Shown: positions 1-8,003, numbered from the stretch's first letter. The stretch is 64,000 bases of DNA from Pseudorhodobacter aquimaris (GCF_001202025.1 NZ_LGHS01000067.1:1-64000); one strand, 5' to 3'. Notes: generated from the sequence alone by a model not told the origin. Numbers and translations are program-made.

Positions 1-68
1 ATGTTCGGCGCTTCTGGCACCACCTGCGCGTCGGGCTTGTCCCGCTTCATCCTTTTGCGGGGTTTGAT

Positions 69-111
69 CTGTTACCCGGCAGGGCATTGCGTAGCAATTG
101 CCCGAAAGGGC
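69..111. repeat. Palindromic mini-element, copy 1
   Basis: This 43-bp insert begins CTGTTACCCGGCAG, has a central hairpin (GGGCATTGC, loop, GCAATTGCCC) and ends CCCGAAAGGGC. It sits between the OrfB blocks ending ELNLR and beginning IKPRKR, so the insertion point can be read from the protein. Copies 2 and 3 share the ends but have a different, still self-complementary, centre. Confidence 0.75.
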
Positions 112-156
112 GCAGGTTCAGTTCAAGTTCACAGTAGATGCGGTAAACTCTTTTGT

Positions 157-195
157 GCCTTCTCATGCATGTGAACATGCACTGCCAGGTAACAG
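157..195. repeat. Palindromic mini-element, copy 3 (inverted)
   Basis: On the minus strand this 39-bp segment begins CTGTTACCTGGCAG, has a perfect 7-bp stem TGCATGT/ACATGCA with a 2-base loop, and ends GAGAAGGC. It lies in the opposite orientation to copies 1 and 2 and separates the OrfB blocks LRNVKG and KRVYRIYCEL. It is the most diverged copy. Confidence 0.65.
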
Positions 196-434
196 TATCC
201 AAGGCTGCCCCTTCACGTTGCGCAGATGCAGAAAGCATAATCCAGATCCCCAAGTCTTCCGGGCTTCGGTCAGCCCAACAAGCAGATCGGCAATATGCTC
301 ATTCTCGTCGCTCAGCAGCGGGCTGTAACGATAGCAGGTCTCGCTGACACCAAAGGCGCGGCAAGCCAGCGCAATGCTGACTGCGCAGCGCGCCACAGCA
401 TTCACGGCCATCTCTCGGCGTTGAGATGGCCCGC

Positions 435-774
435 CTACTTTTTTCCAAGAGCTTCCTTCAGCAAATCAGCCTGCATGCTCAGGTCCGCATACATCCGCTT
501 CAGCCGACGGTTCTCGTTCGGCGCGCTCTCGGACCAATGGCGTTTGCGCCTCACTCCATGGCCTTCATCTGGCTGATCATGGACGCGTCTGTTACCCGGC
601 AGGGTTTTGCAAAGCAAAAGCCCGAGAGGGCATGCCGCCATACTTCGCCCGCCATTTATAGAAGGACGCGTTGCTCATACCGTGCTCGCGGCACAGCTCT
701 GCCACCGGCACGCCACCTTCGCCCTGGCGCAGGATCGAAAGGATCTGCGCCTCAGTGTATCTGCTTTTCTGCAT
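435..774 (-). pseudogene. IS3-family transposase OrfA relic
   Basis: The N-terminal part from 774 reads MQKSRYTEAQILSILRQGEG then a helix-turn-helix with ELCREHGMSNASFYKWRAKY. The C-terminal part reads NENRRLKRMYADLSMQADLL and ends LKEALGKK, the classical end of OrfA in this IS group. Between them the expected DASMISQMKAME segment is present in the DNA but separated from the N-terminal half by a 43-bp palindromic insert (589-631). About 35 further bases near 517-553 have no counterpart in the family as I remember it. Both changes destroy the frame, so no functional OrfA can be made. The upstream end of the element probably lies near the G run at 832-840. Confidence 0.85.
589..631. repeat. Palindromic mini-element, copy 2
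   Basis: This 43-bp insert has the same length and orientation as copy 1. It begins CTGTTACCCGGCAG, has the stem GGGTTTTGC/GCAAAAGCCC and ends CCCGAGAGGGC. It interrupts OrfA between AKYGGM and DASMIS. Relative to copy 1 both sides of the stem have changed together, which suggests the structure rather than the exact sequence is kept. Confidence 0.75.
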
Positions 775-873
775 TCAAAATCTCCTCAGACATCTTGCCG
801 AGAAAATTCTACTTATGAAGCCCCTTAATTTGGGGGGGGGATTACCTCCCCCCACACGGGTTTGCGGATTACT

Positions 874-915
874 GGCAGCTGGCCAGACCCGCGTGTTCGC
901 CGGAACCGGGATCAT
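874..915 (-). pseudogene. IS66 TnpB N-terminal stub
   Basis: An ATG overlapping the TnpA stop (ATGA) opens a frame reading MIPVPANTRVWPAA, the usual start of IS66-family TnpB. Similarity then stops, and the DNA runs into a G-run hairpin at 832-853 and the IS3 relic. The rest of the IS66 element is missing, so this marks a deletion or insertion junction. Confidence 0.7.
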
Positions 916-1286
916 ACAGACAGACCTCGGATGAGCCGGGCCAGTGCTTCTGGATCATAGCTGCCGACAATCCTCAGCTGATGGCCTGCGATATCGATCT
1001 CAATCGCGCTTTGTGTGGGCTGGGCGTCGGTCGTTGGGGCTGTGTCTTTGGTCTGAGGGCGATCCACAATCTCGACGGGGAGAAAGCATGGCGTCTGAGC
1101 AACCTGCTCTTTAAATATCGCTCGATCCGGCGCAAACTTGGGATCACGCAACCATTTATGGATCAAATTGGGGTTCATGGCATACCGCCGCGCGACCTGC
1201 GCGACAGATACCCTCGGCGCGCAGGATTACCCGCAGATCGACACCTTCTCCTCATCAGGCCAGAACCGCTTCTTCTTACCCGTCAT
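912..1286 (-). pseudogene. IS66-family TnpA with a nonsense codon
   Basis: The frame opens at 1286 with MTGKKKRFWPDEEKVSIC, the typical IS66 accessory TnpA start. An in-frame TAA at 1227-1229 stops it after about 19 codons. It then continues in the same frame through VSVAQVARRYAMNPNLIHKW to the conserved end GSYDPEALARLIRGLS. TnpB overlaps it by ATGA but is only a stub. The element is therefore inactive and truncated. Confidence 0.8.
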
Positions 1287-1406
1287 ATCTGCACTCAAGA
1301 TGTCCACTATCAACGGGGGACACTTATCAACACACTCTATGACGCGTCAGTAAAGGCAGACCGATGGACTGTGAGGGAATGTCGGCGTCTAAAGTGATCG
1401 AGTACG

Positions 1407-1428
1407 GTAAAAATGCTCGGATTTTTAC
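1407..1428. terminator. AT-rich hairpin downstream of the GNAT gene
   Basis: GTAAAAAT, a 6-base loop and ATTTTTAC form a perfect 8-bp stem about 50 bases past the end of the minus-strand operon (stop at 1480). It is AU-rich, so a terminator role for that operon is only a possibility. Confidence 0.3.
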
Positions 1429-1479
1429 GTAAGCTTTTCACTGGCTGAACTTTTCAGTTTCGGGCGATGTCGCGCAAGC

Positions 1480-2325
1480 TCAGCCGAATACGGAAAGCTC
1501 GGTTTCTAGAAGGTCCCCGACCTTTGGAGCGGTCCCTTTTGCATAGCGGATACCTCTGTTTGGCAGTGCAAAGATGCCAAAACCGGGATCCAGATTTTCA
1601 GGCCGGTCCAATAGCAAGCAAGCAAAACCCTGTTGTGCCAACGCGCGGTATAGCGGACCTGCTGCTGCTACGATGCGGTCGACGTCTCCGAACAGGAACT
1701 GGGCTGCGGGAAGATACCGTTTAAAGCGTGTACTACGATAGAGCGTCAGCATTGGCCCATGATCATCTTCAATCTTCAGAGCTCGGCATCCGAACCCGAT
1801 CTGACGCTGAACCACATCCTTCAAGGAATGATCTTCGTGACAAAGCTGCACTATTTCTTCTGCTGAGGCAGTGGAAACCTTCGCAGACCCCGATTTGAAA
1901 GCCGCCAATGGTCCCATTAGCAGCATGCCTTGGGTGTAGGGCTTGAAGCCAAAGGCTTGGGCAATTGGCAGGGCGACAGCTGATGGAGACAGATTGACGT
2001 ATGTACCGCCCTTGGTTCGCATGCTGCGCTGAAATAGAAATGCCGCAAACTTCCGATGGGGTTCGCGCACATACCAGCTTGAAAGATTGCTGAATATCCT
2101 ACCCTTTTGCGAGGAGGTCAAAAGCAAAATAACACCTTCCGCTTTGCCTTCCACCTCTAGAAGATACCCAAACCGGGGGTAGCCTTCTACCTCGGGCCGC
2201 TCATCAAGATGCTGGAGAGCGGTGTGCCAATATGCTTCGCTGCGGCGGGGGAACCCTTCGCATAACAGGTTCTTGATATCGGAAAGATCGTCATGGGTGA
2301 TTTCCCGAATGCGCATATTGCTCAT
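1480..2325 (-). CDS. GNAT-like acyltransferase of an ACP/ligase cassette
   Basis: This 281-residue protein opens MSNMRIREITHDDLSDIKNL and has the look of a GNAT N-acyltransferase in its first half (strand-helix pattern, WYVREPHRKFAAFLFQRSM around residue 85-105). A second half of about 130 residues has no motif I recognise. Its start overlaps the stop of the upstream reductase (ATGA), so it is the last gene of a four-gene operon with an acyl carrier protein, an AMP ligase and a reductase. By context it would move the acyl or aminoacyl group loaded on the carrier onto an amine, perhaps a deacetylated sugar. The substrate cannot be read from the sequence. The fold call is moderate; the role is inference. 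Confidence 0.55.
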   Translation of the reverse strand: MSNMRIREITHDDLSDIKNLLCEGFPRRSEAYWHTALQHLDERPEVEGYPRFGYLLEVEGKAEGVILLLTSSQKGRIFSNLSSWYVREPHRKFAAFLFQRSMRTKGGTYVNLSPSAVALPIAQAFGFKPYTQGMLLMGPLAAFKSGSAKVSTASAEEIVQLCHEDHSLKDVVQRQIGFGCRALKIEDDHGPMLTLYRSTRFKRYLPAAQFLFGDVDRIVAAAGPLYRALAQQGFACLLLDRPENLDPGFGIFALPNRGIRYAKGTAPKVGDLLETELSVFG

Positions 2326-3041
2326 GCTGTGCTGCCACCGTCGACTGTGATCACAGTTCCGGTAGTGGCGGCTCCATCCGGACCAAGCAGATAGGCCACA
2401 GCGCCCGCTGCATCCTCGACCCTAGGTAGGCCGAGCGGCGCGCGGCGGCGTACGGAGTTCAACTTTTCCCCGGCCAAGCCATCAGTCATCTCTGTTTCCA
2501 TGTATCCTGGCGCAACGCAATTGACGGTCAACTTCATCTTGCCAAGCTCTCGTGACAATGAACGGGTGAATCCCTCCAGCCCGGCTTTGGACGCGGCATA
2601 GACCGCAAGGCCATGAAAGCCGGTGGAGGCGATGATCGACGAGATGTTGACGATCCGCCCCTCTCCACGTGCCATCATGGAGCGGCTAACATACTTTGTA
2701 AGCGTGATCGGGCCCGTGAGGTTCGTTTTCAAAATCTTGTCGATGTCACTTTGGTGCTGGGTTGCAAGCACGCCATCAAGGCCGATGCCGGCATTGTTGA
2801 CCAGGCCATACACGGGTGCATAGGTTTTGAGCAGCTTGCGCACATGATCCGGCATCCCGGCAATATCGGAGACGTCGAATTCTTCAAAAGAGACAGCTTC
2901 GGGCAGGTGATCCATCAATGTTTTGTATTCAGCAGACAGCCTGCGGCTCAATCCAACAACACGGTATCCATCGGCCGCGAGTCGTTTTGCGATGGCCAGG
3001 CCAAGTCCCTGAGAGACGCCTGTAACGAATACTGTTTTCAT
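2322..3041 (-). CDS. Short-chain dehydrogenase/reductase, FabG-like
   Basis: This 239-residue classical SDR has the NAD(P)-binding TGVSQGLG motif at residues 7-14, the NNAG segment (LVNNAGIG), a catalytic Ser in NISSII and the YAASK active-site pair, and ends TVDGGSTA as FabG-type 3-oxoacyl-ACP reductases do. Arg-rich SRR after the second strand suggests NADPH. The start lies one base after the ligase stop and the end overlaps the GNAT start, so all four genes should be translated together. Its most likely substrate is the acyl group on the carrier protein encoded two genes upstream, but a sugar substrate is possible. Confidence 0.85.
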   Translation of the reverse strand: MKTVFVTGVSQGLGLAIAKRLAADGYRVVGLSRRLSAEYKTLMDHLPEAVSFEEFDVSDIAGMPDHVRKLLKTYAPVYGLVNNAGIGLDGVLATQHQSDIDKILKTNLTGPITLTKYVSRSMMARGEGRIVNISSIIASTGFHGLAVYAASKAGLEGFTRSLSRELGKMKLTVNCVAPGYMETEMTDGLAGEKLNSVRRRAPLGLPRVEDAAGAVAYLLGPDGAATTGTVITVDGGSTA

Positions 3042-3042
3042 T

Positions 3043-4377
3043 TCAGCTTCTCCTTACTTTTCCAGCAGGGTTGAGAATAATATCAGGCACCACCCTGATA
3101 AGCGCCGGAACCGCCTCTTTTGGCAGCTTGTCCCGACAGTGTCGCAGCAAATCGGTTTTCAGGTCGGCCTCATTATCGATGCCGGGGCTGATGACAACCT
3201 CTGCGATCAAAATGTTGCCTGAAAAGGGATTTTTCTTTGAGAATACATGCGATATCATAACCTCGGGGCGGGCATTCAGGATTTGTTCCACCGTTTCCGG
3301 GTAAATCTTCACGCCGCCGATATTCACAGTGCCATTGTCCCGCCCCCGAAACAGAACACGGCCGCCGATTTTCTCGACGGTATCTTGTGTATCTAGGTAC
3401 CCGTCATCATCGGGAGCCATCTGTTGCTCGGCCCCGGATGCGGCAGATGTTGTGGCGGCCTTGATCCGCAGGGTGCCCTCCGTAATCCGCATGGCAATGC
3501 TGCCGGGCGCTTGATCAAGCCACGCCGCAGGAAACCCTTCCCGAAGGTCTTTGACCGAAAATCCGACGCCCAGTTCTGTCGAGGCATAGATATGCACGAT
3601 CCGTGCATCGCTAAACTGCCTGTGAAGGGCATCCAGAATGGTCTGATCCGCGATTTCGCCACCCAAGGTAATCTGGCGTAGTGCAAGGCTCGATATCTCC
3701 GGCTGCATCAGAAACCGGCGCCAGAGGGTCGGTGTGGCCGACAGATGGGTAATGCCTTCGTTTCCGAATAAGGCCAAACGTTGCCCCATTGAATCCTGCG
3801 GGGATGATACGACAAGCACCCCGCCCCCAAGCAACGATTGCAAAACGACTTGCATCCCAGCAAACCGGGTTGGATCATATACCAGCCCCCAGATGTTCTG
3901 CTGAGCGCCTTCTGTGGGGCGTGAAACAGTTCTGGAGAGGCTTTCAAGTGTATGTGAAATCATCTTCGGACGCCCGGTTGTACCGGACGTGGTCATGATC
4001 CACTCCGTTTTACAGGGAGTGATGCTGCTGCCGGGCTGCCCGGGTGCCATCTCCAGAACCTCGGAAACAGGGCGCGCTGAGTGCAGGTCGGTACGGTCGG
4101 AGACGATCATGTCGATCCGGGCCTCTTGTGCAAGAGACTCGACATCATCTGCGGGAAGGCTGCCGGACAGTAGTAGCAGTGCTTCGCAATGCCCATCACA
4201 GGCGACTAACAGCTGTATTAATGCGCCGACGTCTTCGACAGACACGGCCACTCTCTGAGCAAAAGGTATGGTCGTTTGAACGCGGCAAACCTGGTCAACA
4301 GAGAGTGTTTTTGACTTGTTTTTGACCAGAACACCGTCTTGACGGCTTTGAGATATCCGCGTTCCGAGTGGACTCAC
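3043..4377 (-). CDS. Compact AMP-forming acyl ligase (adenylation enzyme)
   Basis: This is a 444-residue member of the ANL superfamily, shorter than the usual 500-560. It carries the phosphate-binding motif TTSGTTGRPKMISHT (about residues 129-143), YASTELG (A5-like), YLDTQDTVEK (A7-like), GRDNGTVNIGGVKIYPETVE (A8) and the C-terminal NPAGKVRR with the catalytic lysine. The shortening is in the N-terminal subdomain; the catalytic motifs are all present. Its start overlaps the stop of the acyl carrier gene by ATGA, which argues that it loads that carrier with an acid via an acyl-adenylate. The acid is unknown. Confidence 0.8.
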   Translation of the reverse strand: MSPLGTRISQSRQDGVLVKNKSKTLSVDQVCRVQTTIPFAQRVAVSVEDVGALIQLLVACDGHCEALLLLSGSLPADDVESLAQEARIDMIVSDRTDLHSARPVSEVLEMAPGQPGSSITPCKTEWIMTTSGTTGRPKMISHTLESLSRTVSRPTEGAQQNIWGLVYDPTRFAGMQVVLQSLLGGGVLVVSSPQDSMGQRLALFGNEGITHLSATPTLWRRFLMQPEISSLALRQITLGGEIADQTILDALHRQFSDARIVHIYASTELGVGFSVKDLREGFPAAWLDQAPGSIAMRITEGTLRIKAATTSAASGAEQQMAPDDDGYLDTQDTVEKIGGRVLFRGRDNGTVNIGGVKIYPETVEQILNARPEVMISHVFSKKNPFSGNILIAEVVISPGIDNEADLKTDLLRHCRDKLPKEAVPALIRVVPDIILNPAGKVRRS

Positions 4378-4622
4378 GCTTTTGGCCTGTGCAGCTCATA
4401 AAACTCTACAAACTCACCGAAAGTCTGCGGGTAATAGGCATCCTCGGAGATCGAGAAAGGGTCATACCCGAGTTCTTCCTCAAGCCGCGTAACGACGATT
4501 GCAAAGCCAAGACTGTCAAGACCTGTATCAAGGAGCACGGTATCATTTGTCAGAACGGGGGGCTCAGACTGGGTTTGCTCAACCCAGATCCCCTTAAAAA
4601 TATTTGAAATTATCTCGCGCAT
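4374..4622 (-). CDS. Stand-alone acyl carrier protein
   Basis: This 82-residue acidic protein contains TGLDSLGFA at residues 33-41, whose Ser is the expected phosphopantetheine site, inside a four-helix ACP pattern ending FGEFVEFYELHRPKA. It is the first gene of the operon and overlaps the ligase start by ATGA. It is not the fatty-acid AcpP, which is more conserved and sits among fab genes. A dedicated carrier for the adjoining ligase and reductase is the natural reading. Confidence 0.85.
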   Translation of the reverse strand: MREIISNIFKGIWVEQTQSEPPVLTNDTVLLDTGLDSLGFAIVVTRLEEELGYDPFSISEDAYYPQTFGEFVEFYELHRPKA

Positions 4623-4637
4623 GACAAACTATCTTTC

Positions 4638-4667
4638 TTGAAGGGCAAACCATCCTGCTTATATAAT
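4638..4667 (+). promoter_or_regulatory. Candidate sigma-70 promoter for the deacetylase
   Basis: TTGAAG at 4638-4643 and TATAAT at 4662-4667 are 18 bases apart in the AT-rich gap between the divergent carrier and deacetylase genes, 31 bases before the ATG at 4698. Confidence 0.45.
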
Positions 4668-4697
4668 AATGGGATTAAGTAACGCAATAAGCGATTT

Positions 4698-5387
4698 ATG
4701 CGAGAAATTTTCAATATGCCCGAACTGATCTTGACCTTCCATGGCATCGGCACGCCCGCAGACAGCATCGGGGACGAGGAAAAGAACTACTGGGCCACTG
4801 CGGACGTGTTTCAGAAAATCATTGCAGAGGCTGCTGAATTTACAGCCCGAACAGGGTTCGGGGTGCTTGTGACCTTTGATGACGGCAACAAGAGCGATAT
4901 TGCCATTGGTGCCCCCACACTGTTGCAGTATGGAGTTCCGGGCTTCTTTTTTCCCTGCTCCGGCAGGGTCTCTGATCCTGCCTATCTGTCACAAAGTGAT
5001 ATTCGGTCCTTGTCCGAAAGTGGCTTTGGCATTGGCAGTCATGGGATTGATCACGTCAAATGGCCTAGCCTGACGCCCCAACAGCTTGATTATGAATTGT
5101 CCCAGTCTCGTCTTGAAATTGGTGAAGCCTGCGGCGTTGAAATAGTAGATGCGGCCTTGCCCTTCGGGTTCTATGACTCAAAGGTTTTGCGGGCTCTGGG
5201 CTCAAAGGGTTACAAGACGATCTACAGCTCGGATCCCGGACTGTCCCGTGCCAGTGATCGTTTTCGACGGCGTTACAGCTATCGGTCTGATAGGGGCATA
5301 GATATCCCCTCCCTGATCAGAAAATTTGAGGCCCCTTTTTTCAGGGGGAAATCACGGGTGAAACATGTTCTGAAGTCTTGGCGCTGA
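4698..5387 (+). CDS. Polysaccharide deacetylase (NodB-like)
   Basis: This 229-residue carbohydrate esterase family 4 protein has TFDDG at residues 59-63 (catalytic base and metal Asp), SHGIDH at 114-119 (the two metal His) and LPFGFYD at 154-160 in place of the usual RxPxG. No signal peptide is visible, so it may act in the cytoplasm or at the inner membrane on a lipid-linked sugar. It is divergent from the ACP operon across 75 bases. Removal of N-acetyl groups would free an amine for the GNAT-like enzyme next door; that link is inference. ATG 4716 (MPELILTFHG) is an alternative start. Confidence 0.85.
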   Translation: MREIFNMPELILTFHGIGTPADSIGDEEKNYWATADVFQKIIAEAAEFTARTGFGVLVTFDDGNKSDIAIGAPTLLQYGVPGFFFPCSGRVSDPAYLSQSDIRSLSESGFGIGSHGIDHVKWPSLTPQQLDYELSQSRLEIGEACGVEIVDAALPFGFYDSKVLRALGSKGYKTIYSSDPGLSRASDRFRRRYSYRSDRGIDIPSLIRKFEAPFFRGKSRVKHVLKSWR

Positions 5388-5659
5388 CAAAAGACATTGG
5401 TTGCCCTGCGATGGCTTTTTTTATGGCCTAGCAGTCTGTACCGTTGCACCTAAACATAGAAGTGCTGCGCACGAATGGTTATAGCTGTTTCTAATGCCAG
5501 GCGCCATCGTTTGCGAGCACCTTCGGGCGACTGTCGGGCAATAGCAGTAAAGAGGCCATATTGCGATATAGCTAGAAGTTGGTGATGGCCCCTGATGGGC
5601 GGCATATCGTGGCGGTGTTCAAGACGCCGTCAATTCTCAAAGAGAAAAGGATATGCCAC

Positions 5660-6150
5660 ATGACAGCGGATACCATTGCACGACTGGGCGATCCACATGG
5701 ATTTTTACCTGACCTGTTGAGCGATCTGCTCCGAGCGGGCGAACGCGACTTGATCCAGCAAGCATTTGACGCCGAACTGTCAGTTTTGCTGGAAGCTCAT
5801 TCTGGCGATCGGACGGTGGATCGCCGTGCACGATTGGTGCGCCATGGCCACCTGCCGGAACGCGACGTGACAACCGGGCACGGGGCAGTACCAGTCAAGG
5901 TGCCGCGCGTCCGCGATCGGGGTGATGATGCTGAGAATATCCGTTTTACGTCAACGATCATGCCGCCCGATCTGCGTATGGCCAAATCCATCGAAGAGCT
6001 GCTGCCTTGGCTCTATCTCAAGGGTATTTCGACCGGCGACTTTCACGAGGCGCTTGCCGCGCCCCTCGGCCCCAATGCCGCAGGGCTGTCCGCGACCACA
6101 ATCTCACGGCTTAAGGCTCAGGGCTGATTGGTGGGACGAGTACGACTGCT
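5660..6150 (+). pseudogene. IS256-family (mutator-type) transposase, frameshifted and truncated
   Basis: From ATG 5660 the frame reads MTADTIARLGDPHGFLPDLL and continues through RRARLVRHGHLPERDV, PVKVPRVRDRG and SIEELLPWLYLKGISTGDF, all typical of the IS256 group. A 7-bp insertion (CAGGGCT at about 6118-6124) shifts the frame after TTISRLKA; the next residues DWWDEY continue in another frame. Similarity ends near 6150, so at least two thirds of the transposase, including part of the DDE domain, is lost. Together with the IS3/IS66 relics it brackets the ACP cassette. Confidence 0.85.
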
Positions 6151-6170
6151 GTCACCGCGAATGGACAGGC

Positions 6171-6984
6171 ATGATCAAGACTAACCTGGTGGGGCTAGAG
6201 GCTCGATTTCCGCGTGGTTACGGGAAACAACTCAGTCGCATTGTGCTTGAGGATCTTGTCTCGAACGAAACCGCGACCCCGCCGCCAACTGGCTTTACGC
6301 TGGCGCAAGAGGCCGTGAATTTATCTTCGCGGGATCGCGCGGTACGGATTGTTGCGGTCGTTGATGACTCGGGCCGTGAGGATTTGCAGCTTTATGCAGG
6401 GTACAAGCGGACTGGGGCCGGGATTTTGATTATTAACCCATGGCGCCCAATGTCAGCGGGCGTTGGTGAGTTGCGGGCCGGTTCCGATGTGATGTCGGAC
6501 GGTCTGGAATATGATGTTCAGGCTTACCATTGTTGGGTCGCGCTTGAATATTCTTCATCAGGATGATGGCACCGTCAGGATCGACAAGAGCGGATACTTC
6601 CGTAACGAGGTTTCCGAACACCGCAACACGAAAACAGATGTCTGCCCAACGGCAAGCGGCAACCGTGTTGGCAATTGGACCACTGTTCACAACGTGAGCT
6701 TCCGTAAAAACACCTGCCCGCGCGGGTCTAATATGGGCGGCACTGGCGATTAGGGACACGGTGGTTGGCTTGGTGATACCAGCGCAGGTGGCATGTCGGG
6801 GTTGCTGTGTGCTGACGACGCGTCATTCACCGGGAGGGGGCTGGGCGGTGGTGAATATACGCCGCAAGCTGGGTCGCTGATCGCAACCATCCCCGCGATT
6901 GATGTTCATGCATCTTTTGACCGGTTCGGGCGGCCGATCCCACTTGATGGGTCTGCAGTTGCTGGTGCTATCCAGCCGACATGA
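6171..6984 (+). pseudogene. Decayed ORF(s) of unknown origin after the IS256 relic
   Basis: Three open segments follow each other on the plus strand with a frame change near 6511-6566 and a stop at 6751-6753. They read MIKTNLVGLEARFPRGYGKQ onward, then SGYFRNEVSEHRNTKTDVC, then after the stop a Gly-rich stretch, ending DRFGRPIPLDGSAVAGAIQ. Joined up they would make about 260 residues. I do not recognise the family; the Gly-rich end and the position beside a transposase make a phage-tail-like or other mobile origin possible. The final segment overlaps the next ORF by ATGA, as if it was once an operon. Confidence 0.35.
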
Positions 6985-7325
6985 CAAACCCCGACACCAT
7001 TGACGAGCGGAAAGGAAATGTGGTGCTGTCAGACGGCACCACCGTCTACCTGACACCAACGCTGCTGCGGATTGTGTTGGGCCCAGCATCGTATCCGGGC
7101 TGGACCAAAAGCCCGGATGGTATTGTTTTGATGATCCACCGTGAGGCATGGGCGATAGACCGGCGCGGGGTGCAAGCACACATAAAGTGCATCCGCAAGC
7201 TGATCGGATATGACATGATCGCAACGCATTACCGCATGGGGCACTCATGGACCGAGGACGTGCCGACGGCTGTGATCGGGCGCGGCGATTGGGTAACAGC
7301 AATGAGGCCATGGTTCCTCCTTTAA
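6981..7325 (+). CDS. Hypothetical protein, 114 residues
   Basis: The ATG overlaps the stop of the decayed ORF upstream (ATGA). The protein begins MTNPDTIDERKGNVVLSDGT, has an even hydrophobic/polar pattern, several Trp residues and no signal peptide or membrane segment. I do not recognise it. The overlap and the normal codon use suggest it was, or is, a real gene; it may belong to the same mobile unit as the ORFs before it. Confidence 0.4.
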   Translation: MTNPDTIDERKGNVVLSDGTTVYLTPTLLRIVLGPASYPGWTKSPDGIVLMIHREAWAIDRRGVQAHIKCIRKLIGYDMIATHYRMGHSWTEDVPTAVIGRGDWVTAMRPWFLL

Positions 7326-7375
7326 ATTGCCACACGGTCTTGTGATCTGTGGCGTTGAAACCGAGGGAGAATCGA

Positions 7376-7783
7376 TTGAAACGTTGCATAATTTTATCTG
7401 TCACCCTTTTGCTGGCTGGATGCGCGCAGGAGCCTCTTACCGAGTACCGCCCGGTCGTTGATCCGGCTAAATCCAGTGCGGCAAAATTTGAGCGTGATCT
7501 GGCGGCTTGCAAGAACGTCGGCCTCAATGCCGAGGCTGAATATAAGAAGCGGCAGAGTGAGGAAATGGGCCGCAATATGATGGCTGGCATCCTTTTGGGT
7601 GCAGTCGCGGGTGCTGTCATTGGTGACAGTTCGGGCTATGCGGCAGCCGGTGCCGCTTATGGTGCTGGCGCTGGCGCGGCTGCGACCGATACTGAATTGG
7701 CGCAGGGTGGACCACGCCGGATCATCGATCGCTGCATGGCAGACCGGGGTCACACCATATTGAACGATATCGGTCGAGGGTGA
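7376..7783 (+). CDS. Glycine-zipper lipoprotein
   Basis: I chose TTG 7376 because GGGAG lies 5-10 bases upstream and it gives a compact signal: LKRCIILSVTLLLAGCAQEP, with lipobox LAGC and the lipidated Cys at about residue 17. The mature part has a hydrophobic Gly/Ala-rich segment, GILLGAVAGAVIGDSSGYAA followed by AGAAYGAGAGAA, typical of glycine-zipper outer-membrane lipoproteins (SlyB/PcP-like). It lies directly after the ORF ending at 7325 and may form part of the same unit. The product class is clear, the function is not. Confidence 0.7.
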   Translation: MKRCIILSVTLLLAGCAQEPLTEYRPVVDPAKSSAAKFERDLAACKNVGLNAEAEYKKRQSEEMGRNMMAGILLGAVAGAVIGDSSGYAAAGAAYGAGAGAAATDTELAQGGPRRIIDRCMADRGHTILNDIGRG

Positions 7784-7824
7784 TTGGTGAGCGTGGGGTG
7801 ATGATACCCAATTGTGCGATTAAT

Positions 7825-7848
7825 GCCCCTGCCTGAATAGGCGGGGGC
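7825..7848 (+). terminator. Terminator after the glycine-zipper lipoprotein
   Basis: GCCCCTGCC and GGCGGGGGC form a 9-bp stem (one G-U pair) with loop TGAATA, 42 bases past the stop at 7783. The T tract is weak. Confidence 0.55.
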
Positions 7849-8003
7849 CTTTGACGTTTGAGTTCCATTTTTCGCAAACTCTCAATGCCGGTTACGCACT
7901 TTTTACGCCCTAATCTAACAATCTGTTGATTGTAAATAGATTCCGCACCCCACCGCCGACATCATAATCCAACATACTCAATCAACCTTCGCCGCGCCTC
8001 CTG

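Larger units (their letters stand above)
1..434 (-). pseudogene. IS3-family transposase OrfB relic, runs off the left edge
   Basis: The minus strand encodes pieces of an IS3-family (IS407-like) OrfB. A segment beginning AVNAVARCAVSIAL and running through SETCYRYSPLLSDENEHIADLL to LRNVKG is followed, after an interruption, by KRVYRIYCELELNLR and then by IKPRKRMKRDKPDAQ, which leaves the window. In intact relatives these blocks are contiguous. Here they are split by two short palindromic inserts (157-195 and 69-111) that break the frame, so the copy is dead. It follows the OrfA relic at 435-774 in the usual OrfA-OrfB order. I am confident of the family but not of the exact IS name. Confidence 0.8.

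Noticed and set aside
69-80. CTGTTACCC as an integron attC core site
   Set aside because: It does not fit GTTRRRY, and no matching inverse core or integrase is present.
7290-7305. GGGTAACAGCAATG resembling the end of the palindromic mini-element
   Set aside because: Only the short end matches; no hairpin or second end follows.
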